DNA from: Balamuthia mandrillaris | Lineage: Eukaryota; Discosea; Longamoebia; Balamuthiidae | Assembly (NCBI GenBank): GCA_031835245.1 | Contig: JAVKOQ010000300.1 | Span: 1-63,074, forward strand | Direction of reading: 5' to 3' | DNA length: 63,074 nt | Shown here: one piece after another, positions 1 through 10,765 of the stretch | Layout: every line of letters begins with the position of its first letter | Position numbering within the stretch: the stretch's first letter is position 1 | The notes under the pieces: model-generated | Told to the model about the DNA's origin: nothing | Databases searched by the model: none | What the model saw: only the letters and a program-made list of their open reading frames with translations | Position numbers and translations under genes: made by a program

Positions 1-2137
1 CTTCTTGATACTTTGTTTCTTAAAGTTCAATATCTAACACCCGCGTGAAAACAGAGAGTTGTCATTTGTGAATGGAGGTTCGTTGGTGCTTCAACGTGGA
101 AGCGAGTGGACTGGCAACGGAGTTATCCTTGGCAACGTAAAGACGGAGTACGAAGCCAAGATTCGCCCTTTGGTGTGGTGGAAAGGACAACCCTACCCAG
201 ACGAAGGGCTGCTTGGAGGGACGCTCCAAGTGACTGGCAATCTTTCCTTGAACCATGCCATTCTTGATATCTTTGGTTGGTTCTTTGCTCTCTTTTGTGC
301 TTTGCCGATGTCCTCCTCTTTTGTTGCTTCTTCTTCTTCTCGTTCTTTTCTGCTTCTAACTGAACACGTGAAGTGAATGGCTTGAAGAAAAACAGCTTTT
401 CTCAGATTAGAGTTGAAGGTGAGCTTTATGTGCAGCCCCCTGGAACCTTGGCAGAAGACAAGACATTGGCGAATTACCTGTACGTATCCACTGGCGGCAA
501 TTGGTCCTCCTCCTCCTCCTCTTCCACCAAGTCTCCTTCGTTGGTCCTTTATGAAGACCTCAGAGGGGCAAACGGAACCACCTTCATGAAGCAGCAACTC
601 TTCGCTTTGGAAAACATTCCGCTGGAACCCATTTCGTTTGTGGAGCAACCTTGCAACATTGATATCTGGCCTTTTCCAGGGTTTCCTGATAACTGTCAAG
701 AGCGCACGTCGAAGCACGACTTGAGCTTTTTACTCGCTACACCAGGGGTCAGCCAGGATTGTCCCGTATGTGCGTTACTTTTTCAATGACCTCTGGTTAT
801 ATCTGTTTCGGTGGACCTGTTTGTAACTCTGTGTGCAACGACCTTTCATAACCACAGATGGCTGCCCAGGAAGACCGCCATGCTCAGGCCGAGGAACTTG
901 TGAGAGTGGATATTGTATTTGTCATGAAGGATGGGCTGACCTGGATGGTAGTGTTGGTTGGTTGGTTTACTTTTGTTTTCATTCTCGAACTTTCTTTACA
1001 GGTTACCTTTAACACGAGAACTGACGAGAGCAACTCTCTCTACCTCTGCTCCATCTGCAGAGGATTGTCCAGGTTTTCCAGATTGTTCCGGCCATGGCTA
1101 TTGTCTCGTCAATGAGGAGGATCGACCGGTTTGCCAATGCCTTCCTGGTGGGTATTCTTCCTCCCTTTCGTCTGGTGTGGTTGTGAGTTGCCCCTTCCCT
1201 CACAAAGAATGCCTTGCTTTGGATGAAAAGGATGGGAGGGAAAGGATTGTGGGGAAGCAAGCTGTCCCAACGATTGCACGGGGGAGGCGCATGGGTATTG
1301 TGATTCCTCTTCACTCACCCCTCAGTGTGTGTGCAAGCCCGGATATGTGTTAGGCCCTGAGAAGGATTGCGCTCTTCCCTTCATGATATGCCCTGGTTTC
1401 TATTTCTCTATTCTTCTTTTCATGTTCGCCACTTGTTTCAGTTCTTGTCCTTTCATTTTCTTCTGTATTAATCAGTTTAAAATACTCTTCTCGTCTTCTG
1501 TCTCCTTGCTTCTGTGCTTCTTTTGTTTTATTGACAGTCACCTCAAAAAACCAAAAAAAAAAAAGGATTGGAAGAAGAGTGTTCAGGGTTCGGGGAGTGC
1601 AACAGAGAGAACGGCACCTGCTCTTGCCATGCAAACCGCATGGGTGCTGATTGTTCCATTCCTTCCTGCCCCTTCTCCCCTCTCTCCACTGAATGTTCCC
1701 ATCACGGAGAGTGCACCTGGGATGCACTTCTCAACTCCTCTCGTTGTCAATGCGATGAAGGCTGGTCAGGAGAGGATTGTTCCTCTCCTTCTTTGGATTG
1801 CACTTCTCCCGAAGCATGTTCCGGTCATGGCGTTTGCGTGTCGGAATTGGACCCACCGAGATGTCTTTGCCATGGTCCGAAAGACTTTATTCCTTCTTTT
1901 TCTCTGGATGAAGAAGAAGCAAGAGGGTGGACAGGAGAAGAATGTGAGGTGTTGGTGTTGGATTGTGCATCAGAGGAGAGCAAGTGTGGCTCAAGATGCG
2001 GGACCAATGTAACGGAAGGGTTTGGGAGTATGATGAATGAATGTCCATTGGGTTGGAAAGGATGGGACTGTACCACCCGTACGTTACCATTTCTTTTTTG
2101 TTTTGTTTCTGCTATTCGGAATTTCTTCTCCCCTCTT

Positions 2138-2168
<31 letters not shown>

Positions 2169-3194
2169 CTCCCTCCCTCCCTCTCTTGTCTCCGAATTAA
2201 CATTTTATGGTGTGTAGCCATATGTTTGAACACAGGAAACCCAGAATGTCACGGGCATGGGAGGTGTGTGGGGCCACAAGACAAAAGCTCACCCCCACAA
2301 TGCCAATGCAGAGAAGGATGGCTTCCTCCTGATTGTCGCTTCCGTTTGTCTCTTTCCCTTCCCCTCTCTCCTCCATTGAAACTCTTTGCCTTTGCGGACT
2401 GTGCTGACCATTTGTTGGCATCTTCTCCATCAGCATCGTGCAGTGTGGTTGGAGAAGGAGAAGAGGAATGCTCTGGTCGAGGAACCTGCAATATAGATCT
2501 CTCTCCTCCACGCTGCGTGTGCCATCCCTTTGCTTATGGCTCTCTGCAAACAATGTTTGTGACCTCTTTTATTTTCTTCTGATTTGTTGATGTTCGCCCT
2601 TTTTCTTCCTTTTGGACTGACCTTTCCATTCTTTCTTTCTTTTCGTGTGTTTTGCTTGTCAAGATGATCCTCCATGTGCAGGACATCCAGAAGAATGTTC
2701 AGGTCATGGCACTTGCAGAAACGGAACATGTGAATGTGGTGAGGATTGGAGAGGTTTGGATTGCTCCATCATTGGTACGTTTTTTTGCCTGTTGTGGGTT
2801 TTCTTTCTCTTTTGTTTGGTTTCTGACTCCTCCAGTACCAACCATGATAAAACAACAACAAGACCATGAAGGAGAATGTCTGAACAACTGTTCATCCAAT
2901 GGGGTGTGCAAGCCACCTTCATCAGCAGAGGAAAACGTGGTTGCTGTTTGCCATTGTTTTGAGGGTTGGGCAGGCAGCGATTGCTCCACAGAAGCCTCCG
3001 GGCAGTTGACAGAGGAACAGGACTTTATGGACGAGAATCCATGGGCGGTTCCTGTGATCGTTGCACTCATCCTTCTTATTGCCTTGATCATTGCAGTGGT
3101 GCTCTATGCTGTTTTGTATCGTCGAAAAAAGGCACGAGCCAGGTCATGGTCCAAGACTGCCGAAGCGTTAACCAAAAAACTCGCGAAGGCATAA
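1..3194 (+). CDS. EGF-repeat type I membrane protein, copy A (5' end outside window)
   Basis: This is the 3' part of a multi-exon cell-surface protein; the signal peptide and first exons lie left of the window. The first visible exon (about 57-277) encodes a beta-rich ectodomain segment (SFVNGGSLVLQRGSEWTGNG). A second ectodomain exon follows (373-770), then about ten EGF-like modules of the CSGHGTC / CxCxxGWxGxDC type spread over separate exons. A single membrane span (VPVIVALILLIALIIAVVLY) precedes a short Lys/Arg-rich tail ending at 3194. Introns contain CT runs. The layout is collinear with copies B, C and D. One EGF module near 945 reads ADLDGS where copies B, C and D have Cys in place of Gly, so a disulphide may be lost. 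The role is inferred: adhesion or recognition at the cell surface. No known ortholog name is assigned. Confidence 0.8.
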
Positions 3195-3214
3195 GACACT
3201 TGGGAACAAAACAA

Positions 3215-3385
3215 GACCGTTTGGCCCCAAAGACTTTGTTCCTTTCTCAAGAGGAGGTAAGAGGGTGGACAGGAGAAGAATGTGAGGTGTTGGTGATGGA
3301 TTGCGCCTCGGAGGAGAGCAGATGTGGATCGAGATGTGGAAATAATGAAATGGAAGGTTTGGATGTATGGTGAACGAATGTCCAA
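3215..3385 (+). pseudogene. Orphan fragment of an EGF-gene exon
   Basis: Just after the stop of copy A lies an isolated piece that matches an internal exon of copy B (about 6205-6375). It encodes RGWTGEECEVLVMDCASEES and then GSRCGNNEMEG before similarity ends near 3385. It has no promoter, flanking exons or splice partners, so it is read as debris of unequal crossing-over or gene conversion between tandem copies. It resembles copy B more than copy A (VMDCASEESR and NNEMEG, where A has VLDCASEESK and TNVTEG). Confidence 0.7.
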
Positions 3386-3415
3386 AAGAAAACAATAAAT
3401 AAAAGAGAGACTGGT

Positions 3416-3417
<2 letters not shown>

Positions 3418-3474
<57 letters not shown>

Positions 3475-3480
3475 GAGAAA
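3418..3480 (+). repeat. (GA)n microsatellite upstream of copy B
   Basis: An almost pure GA dinucleotide tract of about 60 bp lies 50 bp upstream of the start codon of copy B. Similar CT/GA tracts occur in many introns here. In this position it may be part of the promoter, where a GAGA-like role is possible but unproven. Confidence 0.85.
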
Positions 3481-3528
3481 GAGGGAGGAGGAAAAGACCT
3501 GCTATACCTTGGCAAAAGAGAGAGGAAG

Positions 3529-3869
3529 ATGGCGCTCAAGTGTTTTGTATTGGTAATGCTACTCTTCTTCTGCTGCTGTGGTGAAACGGCGGAGTTGAGA
3601 TGGAGGACTCCTGGAATAAGTGGTTCATGGTATGCTTCTCCTTTCTCTTTCTCTTTCTTCTCTCTTCCTCTCTCCTTCAAAAACAGAACAAAACAAACAA
3701 AAGAAAAGAAAACTAAAACTAAACTTATCAAAAGGGATGACCCAACAAATTGGATTGCAATGGAGGACGGGGCGGCACGAGTGCCCACCAAGTATGACGA
3801 CGTGGTTCTTGGTCATGAGTTCGACCTGCGCTATCTTGGAGCCTACACCATCACTGTTCACGTTTGTTC

Positions 3870-3912
<43 letters not shown>

Positions 3913-6900
3913 TTTCATGCCCCTTACATACACATACCTCACGCGTTCACACAAAAGAGAGAAGGTACACCTGTTGAGGTTAACTCGTTGAGCATGGAGT
4001 CTCTGGCCTATTGTGCCCCTCAGCAGTACCACGTCTGGAATGGAAGCCAGTATCGGGAGATCAGCTTAGAGGAGACAACAGACAAACTAATCAGGACGGG
4101 CGTGTTGCTGGATGTGGTGGCGCCGACCACTCTGGTGGTGCATCACCCAGGAGAAGCAGCCCTTAGCTTTGGACAAAATGCCTTTGTGAGACTGAGCGGC
4201 AGCAAGAGAGATCCATGGGCCATGCCGTTCGTTTTTTGTCTTTGTTTTTTTCTACTTCTTGCTCTCCTCTCATTTCTGCCTCTATGCGTCACTCCCTTTT
4301 GTGTTGCTTTTCCCTTCTTCTTTTCTTTCCACGTTGACCGACAGCACTTCAGGCAGTTGGTATTTGTGGGTGGAGGAACCTTGGCAGTATATCCAGAGGG
4401 TGAGTTGACCGGCAACGGCCACATCGTTGGTAACGTTAAGATGTACTTACACTCCACCATTCGGCCGTTGGTATGGTGGAAAGGGCTTCCCTATCCAGAC
4501 GAGCAGCTTTTGGGAGGCACTATTCATGTTTCTGGCAACCTTTCATTGAACTGGGTCACTCTGGAAATGTTTGGTAACTCTTGATATCTTGTTCTTTGTC
4601 TTTTTTTTCAACTACTGTCTGGGCTCACTTATTGGTATTTTTACTATGGATGATGATAGTGAATGGGTATGAGAGAAACATGTTTTCTCAGATCAGGGTG
4701 GATGGAGAGCTTTACATACACCCATCTGGTGACTTGTTTGATGATGACAGAAATGCAAACTGCTTGATGGTATCAACTGGAAGCCATTGGGCAGCCTCTT
4801 CTTTTCCTTCTCCTTCCAAGTCTCCATCACTGGTCATCTATCAGAGCATCACAGGTGCAAACAGGACAAGTGCCATAAGGAATAGCATTTTCAATGTCAC
4901 AGAGCTTCCCATGCAACCTATTAAGTTAGAAGAAGTGAAATCTTGTGACAACCAGCCAGCTGAAGAAACTCATCCAGGAAATCCTGCTCAATGTCAACAT
5001 GGCACTTCAAGGCATGACTTGAGCTTTCTGCTTTCTTCACAAAGCAACCAGAATGAGTGCCCTGAAGGTATGCTTTTGTTTCATGTGACTTTCATGTCTC
5101 TTTTCTATTCCACCCTTATGCTAAGTTTTAAATCTTTGGTAGCTAGTTGCCCAGGAACACCACCTTGTTTAGGACGAGGAAGGTGTGAGGATGGATATTG
5201 TATTTGTGACCAAGGATGGGCTGACCTTGATTGCACTGCTGGTATTGTATCATTTTTCTGATGTTTTGTTTGATGAACTGAGAACCAAAGACAATTGTGA
5301 TAATTGTGTTGCTATTGGCAGAGGATTGTCCAGGTCATCCTGATTGCAATGGGCATGGTTATTGTGTTGTCAACAATGAAGGTCAACCAGTGTGTGATTG
5401 TCTTCCTGGTTTGTTTTTTCTTTCTCTCTCACTCTCTCTTTCTTTGCAATATTTATTTTCAATAACCAACCATACCATCACCATGCAAATGGGATGAAAG
5501 GGTGGAGTGGAGATGACTGTGGAAAGGCAAGGTGTCAGAATGATTGTACAGATGAAGAACATGGTTATTGTGACTCTTCTTCCCTGCTTCCTCAATGTGT
5601 ATGTCATGCTGGATTCACTTTGGGACCTGAAAAGGATTGCTCTCTTCCTTTACTGAAATGCCCTGGTTTGTGCTTCATTCTGCTTTTGCTTCTTCTTCTT
5701 CTTCTTCTTCTTTTCTATCATCCTACTGCTGTTTTTTTTTTTTGCTTCTTTATTTCTTCTTTTACTCATGCTTCTATCTTTTTTTAAAAAACTTTTTTTG
5801 TTCTTTTTCTGTCTTTTCCTCGTTCATCTCTTTTTTTATTTATCTTTGTTCTTCTTCTTTTTCATTTGCATTTCTTGCTGCCCAACACAAACACAAAAAG
5901 GATTGGATGAGGAATGCTCTGGATTTGGGGAGTGCAACAGAACCACTGGTTCATGTTCTTGCCACGCAAACAGGATTGGCGCTGATTGCTCCATTCCTTC
6001 CTGTCCTTCCACCCAATGTTCCCATCACGGAGAGTGCACCTGGGATGCACTTCTCAACACCTCTCGTTGTCAATGTGATGAAGGCTGGTCAGGAGAGGAT
6101 TGTTCTGCTCCTTCTTTGGATTGCTCTTCTCCCGAAGCATGTTCTGGTCATGGCGTTTGCATGTTGGATCTGGATCCTCCGAGATGTCTTTGCCATGGTC
6201 CGAAAGACTTTCTTCCTTCCTCTGTGGTTCCCAGCGAAGAAGAAGCAAGAGGGTGGACAGGAGAAGAATGTGAGGTGTTGGTGATGGATTGTGCCTCGGA
6301 AGAGAGCAGATGTGGATCGAGATGTGGAAATAACGAAATGGAAGGGTTTGGATGCATGATGAACGAATGTCCGTTGGGTTGGAAAGGATGGGACTGTAAC
6401 ACTCGTACGTTATGACCAGTCTCTCTTTTTTTAATGTTTTTTTTTGGTTCTCCTTCTTTCTGCTTTTTTGCTCTTTCTGTTGGATGTTCGTCTTTGTTCC
6501 TCTTGTTCTTTTTTTCTTTCTTTTTTTTCTCGTTGTGGTTTGTCTCAAATGGAATGCTACCTTCCCCAAACAGCGGTTTGTCTTGACACAGGAAATCCAG
6601 AGTGCCACGGGCATGGGAGGTGTGTGGGGCCACAAGACAAAAGCTCACCCCCACAATGTCAATGCAGAGAAGGATGGCTTCCTCCTGATTGTCGCTTCCG
6701 TTTGTTTCCTCTCTCTTTTGTTCATCGCCTCTTTGTTTGTTTGGTGACCATTGGAAATCAGCAAGATGCAGCGTGGTGGGAGAAGGAGGAGAAGAATGTT
6801 CGGGGCGAGGGACATGCAAGAGGGATCTCTCTCCTCCTCGTTGCCTGTGTGACCCCTTTGCATATGGCCCTCTCTGCGAACAGTGTTGGTTTTTCCTCTC

Positions 6901-7555
6901 TTCCTTTCTTCTCCTGTTTTTTTTATTCTGATCCTTGTTCGCGCCGTGTTTTTTTTGATTGTTGGACATTTTGCACTGGTGGAACAAGACTCTCCTCCAT
7001 GTGCAGGACATCCAGAGGAATGTGCAGGTCATGGAACATGCATCAATGGAACATGCGAGTGTGAGGATGATTGGAGAGGTTTGGATTGCTCCATCGTCGG
7101 TTGGTTGTTTCTTTCCTCCTCCCTCTTTTTCTCTCTCTCTCTCTCTCTCTCTCTTGCTTTCTCTTCTCTTCTCTCTCTCTCTCTCTCTCTTTTGCGGTTT
7201 CGGTTCATAACAACTCAACACAAAACAACAAGACCACAAAGGAGAGTGTTTGAACAACTGTTCATCCAATGGAGTTTGCAAACAGGCAGACTCAGAGGGC
7301 AGCAACATGCTGCCTGTTTGCCATTGTTTCGATGGGTGGGCTGGCGCAGATTGTTCGCGAGAAAGCAGCCAACAGTCAAACGAAGAGGAAGACTTCATGG
7401 AAGAACACAAATGGGTTGTCCCGTTGGTGGTTGTGGTTGGAGTGCTTTTGGTGGTGGCAGGGATAGCGTCTTCCGCTGTGTTGCTGAAGAGAAGGGAACA
7501 AAAAGCATTGCAGAGCACCTCCGCCCTATCATCGAAATTCATCAACTATGAATGA
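3529..7555 (+). CDS. EGF-repeat type I membrane protein, copy B (complete)
   Basis: The start at 3529 opens a hydrophobic signal peptide (MALKCFVLVMLLFFCCCGE). The next exon carries DDPTNW followed by RVPTKYDDVVLG, a pattern like bacterial and protist surface repeats of the form W-x-N-W, P-x-x-DDV. Further exons give a beta-rich ectodomain with N-glycosylation sequons (NLSLN, NRTS, NVTE), then about ten EGF-like modules. A membrane span (VVPLVVVVGVLLVVAGIASS) precedes a basic cytoplasmic tail ending SSKFINYE. The protein is roughly 900 residues from about 15 exons; first donor is near 3630. It is tail to tail with the DUF4397 gene at 7691, 135 bp away. Copies A, C and D are paralogues. It is inferred to be a surface adhesion or recognition protein. 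The cytoplasmic tail differs from A, C and D, the most divergent part among the copies. Confidence 0.82.
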
Positions 7556-7690
7556 AACTCCACTGTAAACCTTTCTCCCTATTTTACACTCTGTATTCAG
7601 TTTCTTTTATAGATAGAGATAATACACACGTATCACCATGGGATATCATCCACAACAAAACTTGAAATAACAAACAGAAGGGAGGAGGAC

Positions 7691-8575
7691 TCAGAAGAAA
7701 AGGAAAGAAGAAAGAGAAGAAGCGCCACTCTGCAAGTTGGACTCCTCCTCCAAAGACTCGCTCAGAGAACCGCTGCCAATGCTGCTGCTCTCGCTGACAT
7801 CCTCTCCATCCCCCACGGACCCCTCGCTCTGGGAGGAAACGCTGCCCTGGGAGGACTCCTCCTCCTCCTCAGCAGGGATGATGATGGCGGGATCGGCCTC
7901 CAACAACAACTCCGTGGTGTTCTGGCCGAGAGCAAAGATGGTGCCCGCACCAGAGTTCCTCAAGGCCGTCACGCTCCTGGTGGCGGAGAACAGCTCCTCC
8001 AGCTCCAGGTTGGAGAAGCGGAAGGTCAAGGCCTCGGCGGAGGGAACCGTCTGGAAGGCGCTCCTCTGCTGGAAGTTGGCAGTGGTGGAGAGGAGCACCT
8101 CCTCCTCCTCATCCAACACATCCACCTGAACCTGCTCCAGACGGATGGCGGGGGAGTAATGCCAGAACGCCAGGTTGATCTGGCCTTCGGGGGTTTGGGG
8201 CATGGTGACGGGCTCGTGGGAGAGCAAGAAGATGTTGGAGGCAGCGGGGGCGCGGAGCTCTCCTCCGAAGACGATGTAGTTGATGAGGTTCTCCCCTTGC
8301 TGCAAGGCAAAGTTCTCGGAGCGGAAGCTGCTCTCCTGATTGCCTGCGGCGAAGAGCTGCACGTCCTGAGGGCCACAAGGGAGGGTGGCTTGGGAGGTCT
8401 GAGAACGGGAGAAGACCAGGTTGGAGGCCACCAATTCCTCCCCCACCCGCACATCAATGGGGGAACCTCCTTGGAGGAGGTGGATGACTTTGACCTGGCA
8501 GTTTTGTGCTTGGGCGAGAGAGTGAAGAGCCAAGAAGGCCAGGAGCATGAGCGCAGAAGAAGAAAGCACTTTCAT
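7691..8575 (-). CDS. Secreted DUF4397-type protein, copy 1
   Basis: This single-exon gene encodes 294 residues. A signal peptide (MKVLSSSALMLLAFLALHSL, cleavage probably after AQA) is followed by NCQVKVIHLLQGGSPIDVRV and LPCGPQDVQLFAAGNQ, which match the start of DUF4397 domains (a beta-sandwich with V-x-V-x-H and paired glycines). The rest is a second beta-rich part and a C-terminal Glu/Ser-rich acidic tail from about residue 235. The lack of introns contrasts with nearly all neighbours. It is almost identical to copies at 17920 and 26446 (for example LVFSRSQ here, LAFSRSQ there). It is convergent with EGF copy B. Function is unknown; DUF4397 proteins elsewhere are secreted or surface anchored. 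Start choice is supported by the signal peptide and by conservation of the 5' flank. Confidence 0.88.
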   Translation of the reverse strand: MKVLSSSALMLLAFLALHSLAQAQNCQVKVIHLLQGGSPIDVRVGEELVASNLVFSRSQTSQATLPCGPQDVQLFAAGNQESSFRSENFALQQGENLINYIVFGGELRAPAASNIFLLSHEPVTMPQTPEGQINLAFWHYSPAIRLEQVQVDVLDEEEEVLLSTTANFQQRSAFQTVPSAEALTFRFSNLELEELFSATRSVTALRNSGAGTIFALGQNTTELLLEADPAIIIPAEEEEESSQGSVSSQSEGSVGDGEDVSESSSIGSGSLSESLEEESNLQSGASSLSSFLFF

Positions 8576-8679
8576 GATGATCCTTGCTTGCTTCCTTGTG
8601 GTTTTCGCTTTGCTTGAAAAAGAATGTTTCTGTGGTTGTTCGTTGTTGGTGAGAAGGAAAGAAAAAGGTTTGGAGTGAG

Positions 8680-8795
8680 CAATATTTAAGGGTGATGAAC
8701 CGCCAAACTTATCACAGAATGAAGCGGGTTTGGGTACCCTTTTTCTTCAGCCAATCCACCAAGTTGCGTTCAAAATGTTGGGGAAGACTCCCGTG
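8680..8795 (-). promoter_or_regulatory. Promoter of DUF4397 copy 1 with conserved 56-bp block
   Basis: Read on the minus strand, 8740-8795 is a 56-bp block identical to 17669-17724 and 26194-26249. A TATA-like TTAAATATT lies at 8681-8690, about 105 bp before the ATG, the same distance as the ATAAATA boxes of the other two copies. Sequence between block and TATA is only partly conserved. Confidence 0.7.
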
Positions 8796-9125
8796 AAGCT
8801 CATGGCTTTGTTAAGTTCCCTTTTGAACTCGTTGGATTGCATTCCCTTCGACTTAAGCCCGAGAAACTCCACAGAAAACGGTTTCGTTTACGGGCACTGC
8901 AGGTGGCTAATTCAACTGTTGATCATATGTTAACAGACGGAACAAGTATTACTAAAAAGGGTGCTTGGCTTTCTGAGGCGTGGAGGTTCTGTTCTTCTCA
9001 CTCTTTCTTCTCGCATTTTACAGTGTAAAAAAAAAAAATTTGTTGTTCCTCATTGTCGACAAGAAATACATCGGCGATATCTCGGAGAATTTATTTCTGG
9101 AAATAATTTCCCAATTGGTTAAAAA

Positions 9126-9133
9126 TGACGTCA
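9126..9133. promoter_or_regulatory. CRE-type palindrome TGACGTCA
   Basis: A perfect TGACGTCA, the consensus of CREB/ATF-type bZIP factors, lies about 70 bp upstream of the ATG of the DsbA-like gene. The paralogous DsbA-like gene has the same octamer at 33452-33459, about 70 bp upstream of its ATG. The shared position supports function. Confidence 0.55.
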
Positions 9134-9202
9134 CCTCGGTAAATTATTTTAAACCAACAAGAGAAAATTTTTTTTTATAAAACCAATCGAGAGCAGAAAG
9201 AA

Positions 9203-10320
9203 ATGGAAGCAACAGCAACAACAACAGAGCAGAAGAAGCCGGTGGTAGAGGTTGTGGTGGTGTCGGATAACATTTGTCCATGGTAAAGTGCCTTTCTTTT
9301 TTTCTTTTTGTCTTCCTCACGTTTGCTATATTGGTGCGTTACTTTTTTGAATAAATGTGTTTTTGTGACCAAAAAAAAATAGGTGTTTCATTGGAAAGAG
9401 GAACATGGAGCAAGCGTTTGCCAAGTTTCCTCATGTTAGTTTCAAAGGTTGATATGAGTGTTGTTTTTTGTTTTTTGTTGTGTGTAGAAGTCGTTTAAAA
9501 AAAAAACTCGCAACAATAGTCTTTTGGAAGCCGTTCTTCCTGAACCCCGACATACCCAAAGGGGTACGTCTTTCATCCGTTTTCTTGGTGCTTTCGCTGT
9601 GTTGTTTCATTCATTCATTCTTGTCGTTTCTTCTTTCTTTCTTTCTTTCTTTCTTGTGTGAACTATCCTTTTCATAAACCAAAAAGGGCATGTCACTTTC
9701 AGACTATCTCCAAAACCAATACGGCGTGAAGGAGATGTCCAGCAGCACACGCGATAGACTGGAGAGAGCGGGCAACAAAGCAGGCATCCAGTTTGCTCCT
9801 CCGGAGAAGGATTGGATCTACCCGACGTTGCAGTCGCATCGCCTGGTGGAGTACGCCAAAGAACTGGATGCCAAAGAGGGAGGAAACACGACGGAGAAGC
9901 AGAACGCGGTGGTGGAGGCCATCTTCAAGCTTTATTTTGAGCAGGTGGCTGACATCAGGTACGCTTTTCTCTTTTTCTCTTTTTTTTTTTTTGTTCTCTT
10001 ATGTACCTCTGAACAGCTCAGTGGATGTGCTTGTGGAAGCAGCTGGTAAAGTCGGCCTGAACAAAGAGGAAGTCAGAGCATACCTGGAGAGCAAACGCAA
10101 TAAACAGGAGGTCATGGACGAGTACATGGAGGCCGCGTTGATGGGCATCCGTGGCGTGCCTCACTTCACCATCTCCGTTCCTGGGAAGAAGAAAAGGTGA
10201 GAGCCCATTCATTTCTCCGTTTCTCTTTTTGACCTTGCACCTCCCTATGGTAGGATACGTTTGAGCGGAGGACAACCACCTGAAGCCTTTGTGGATGCTT
10301 TCGATGAACTTGGCATTTGA
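9203..10320 (+). CDS. DsbA/FrnE-like thioredoxin-fold oxidoreductase, paralogue 1
   Basis: Five or six exons encode about 220 residues. Exon 1 (9203-9282) gives VEVVVVSDNICPW and exon 2 (9383-9447) continues CFIGKRNMEQAF, which together form the CPWC active-site motif of the DsbA family (FrnE, 2-hydroxychromene-2-carboxylate isomerase and DsbA-oxidoreductase group). The next exon reads VFWKPFFLNPDIPKG, also typical of this family. Later exons carry the helical insert (QSHRLVEYAKELD) and the cis-Pro loop GVPHFTISVPG, ending LSGGQPPEAFVDAFDELGI. No signal peptide is seen, so a cytosolic thiol oxidoreductase or isomerase is likely. The paralogue on the minus strand at 32008 has the same exon layout. 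The two frame the EGF/DUF4397 field. Confidence 0.85.
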
Positions 10321-10370
10321 GCAACAATAAACCGGCAAAGAGAAAAAGTTATAACGAACAGAAAACATTA

Positions 10371-10450
10371 CTGTGTGAGGTGGGATTCGAACTGCCGGAA
10401 CGGAAAGGAAGAGCGCCATTGGTTCCGAAATTTCTAATTTCAACAGAAAC
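10371..10450 (-). pseudogene. tRNA-Ser(AGA)-like remnant
   Basis: On the minus strand TTAGAAA can form a 7-base loop closed by a 5-bp stem, giving anticodon AGA. It is followed by a long variable-arm-like stretch with GGAAC/GTTCC ends and a T-loop TTCGAAT. The T stem pairs poorly and no good D arm (box A) is seen upstream, so this is at best a decayed class II tRNA. It lies between the DsbA-like gene and serA. Confidence 0.25.
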
Positions 10451-10455
10451 TTGAT

Positions 10456-10502
10456 TCAACCAATCCAAAATCAAAGGACGCGGCTGATTTATACCCTATA
10501 AA
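10456..10502 (+). promoter_or_regulatory. CCAAT / TATA core promoter upstream of serA
   Basis: CAACCAATCCAAAATCAAAG at 10456-10475 is followed by CTATAAAGC near 10496. The same order (CCAATCAAAAATCAAAA, then TATAAA) is found at 33531 and 47252. It is about 270 bp upstream of the serA ATG, so a long leader or leader intron would be needed. Confidence 0.4.
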
Positions 10503-10765
10503 GCAAAACATTTGAGGAATGTGATCTCCGTTCTTCCTTGATAGGTAGTTTCATCCGCGCCTGAAAAAATTAAGGTGGCAATCATAAAACGAAGAATTCA
10601 TCACAAAAAAAGAAAGAAGAAAAAAAGACAATAGAACGGCAGTGACAGCAAAACAAAAAAAAAAAAAACGTTCGTTCACGCACACCACCACACACGCACG
10701 CACGCACGCACGCACGCCCTCACTCACTCCGGAGACATACACAAACAAAAAAAAAAAGAAAAACG

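Noticed and set aside
8159-8617. Long antisense frames inside the DUF4397 genes
   Set aside because: They occur in all three copies only because the coding strand is conserved and GC-rich at third positions; no start context or signal supports them.
8730-8933. 67-residue open frame reading FLQPIHQVAFKMLGKTPV
   Set aside because: It is the antisense reading of the conserved DUF4397 promoter block; the same apparent peptide recurs only where the promoter is duplicated.
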